NCBI GenBank assembly: GCA_002323795.1
Contig: DCPZ01000010.1
Coordinates: 1 to 14,828, forward strand
Length of the DNA: 14,828 nt
Direction of reading: 5' to 3'
From: Flavobacteriales bacterium UBA1531
GTDB lineage: Bacteria > Bacteroidota > Bacteroidia > Flavobacteriales_D > Sanyastnellaceae
The first letter of the stretch is position 1, and each line of letters opens with the position of its first letter. The position numbers and the translations under genes were made by a program. The notes below the pieces were generated by a model. That model was not told the DNA's origin. It saw nothing but the letters and a program-made list of their open reading frames with translations, and did not search any database. Of this stretch, positions 14,496-14,828 are shown piece by piece.

Positions 14496-14825
14496 ATGGC
14501 AATCCAACACATCAGAATAGGTGTAAACCGGATGAACGCTCCTTTCGCTTCAATTGATGAAGATGTTGCGGTAGACATCGCCTTGGACACAGTTACTACT
14601 GAAGGATGGAATTTAGTGCTCTACAATGACGAGCACAACACTTTTGATCATGTCATCGAGATGCTGATTTCCATTTGTGAACACGATGCACTTCAAGCAG
14701 AGCAATGTGCATTAATGGTTCACTTTAAAGGCAAGTGCGCTGTGATGTCTGGGACATATGACGAATTAGAGCCCAAGTGCTCAAAACTGCTCAAGGCTGA
14801 TCTGACCGCTGAAATTGAGGCTTGA
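14496..14825 (+). CDS. clpS: ATP-dependent Clp protease adaptor ClpS
   Basis: The 109-residue protein is a ClpS adaptor, which delivers N-degron substrates to the ClpA/ClpC-ClpP protease. After a variable 35-residue N-terminal tail, the core reads NLVLYNDEHNTFDHVIEMLISICEHD (39-64), with N44-D45-E46 at the N-degron-binding loop (usually NDD). H76 in MVHFKGK fits the conserved pocket His. The C-terminal CSKLLKADLTAEIE stretch is typical of Bacteroidota. The start is chosen at 14496 because a purine-rich AGAGAG (14481-14486) precedes it by about nine bases; in-frame ATGs at 14472 and 14478 would lengthen it by eight or six residues. The stop codon is 3 bases before the window edge, so downstream context is unknown. 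Confidence 0.9.
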   Translation: MAIQHIRIGVNRMNAPFASIDEDVAVDIALDTVTTEGWNLVLYNDEHNTFDHVIEMLISICEHDALQAEQCALMVHFKGKCAVMSGTYDELEPKCSKLLKADLTAEIEA

Positions 14826-14828
14826 GGC

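Noticed and set aside
14398..14502. N-terminal extension of the LytTR regulator
   Set aside because: The added residues are basic and unrelated to a receiver domain, and they would overlap the clpS start. The ATG at 14397 gives a normal receiver beginning.

Overview
The window looks like a chromosomal stretch from a marine-type Bacteroidota (Flavobacteriia-like) bacterium of moderate GC. The evidence is a fused GldF-GldG gliding-type transporter gene, a flavobacterial START-like protein, a Bacteroidota-type ClpS and SAICAR synthase, weak or absent Shine-Dalgarno sequences, and repeated perfect matches to the Bacteroidota promoter element TAnnTTTG just upstream of start codons. No insertion sequence, phage gene, CRISPR array or other sign of recent transfer was seen. 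Coding density is very high, and no gap without a gene exceeds about 120 bases.

Layout. Positions 1-23 hold the 5' end of a tRNA gene on the minus strand, which runs off the window. A START-like gene (141-527, plus) converges on a minus-strand trio (3149-553): a PaaJ-type thiolase, a PaaY-type hexapeptide protein and a TrmN6-like tRNA methyltransferase. Upstream lies a second minus-strand operon (7888-3249): an SAM hydrolase-like (DUF62) protein, a small antibiotic-biosynthesis-monooxygenase-like (ABM) protein, the GldF-GldG fusion and a DUF4340 protein. Divergent from it, separated by only 36 bases, a plus-strand run carries phoH, purC, a threonylcarbamoyl-AMP synthase gene and a CCA-adding enzyme gene (7925-11923). 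This run converges on glnS (13641-11959, minus), which is preceded by a LytTR regulator (14397-13687, minus). The latter is divergent from clpS (14496-14825, plus), the last gene.

How the genes fit together. Much of the region is housekeeping with a tRNA theme: tRNA gene, TrmN6, t6A synthesis, CCA addition and glutaminyl-tRNA synthetase. Purine synthesis (PurC), RNA/phosphate-stress ATPase (PhoH) and N-end-rule proteolysis (ClpS) are also present. The accessory-flavoured parts are the GldFG/DUF4340 operon with an SAM hydrolase-like protein that appears to lack a catalytic Asp, the paaJ-paaY pair without other phenylacetate genes in view, and a LytTR regulator whose receiver domain has lost its phosphoacceptor. 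I found no clearly new biological system. The best leads are the DUF62-ABM-gldFG-DUF4340 operon and the set of promoters that imply very short or leaderless mRNAs.
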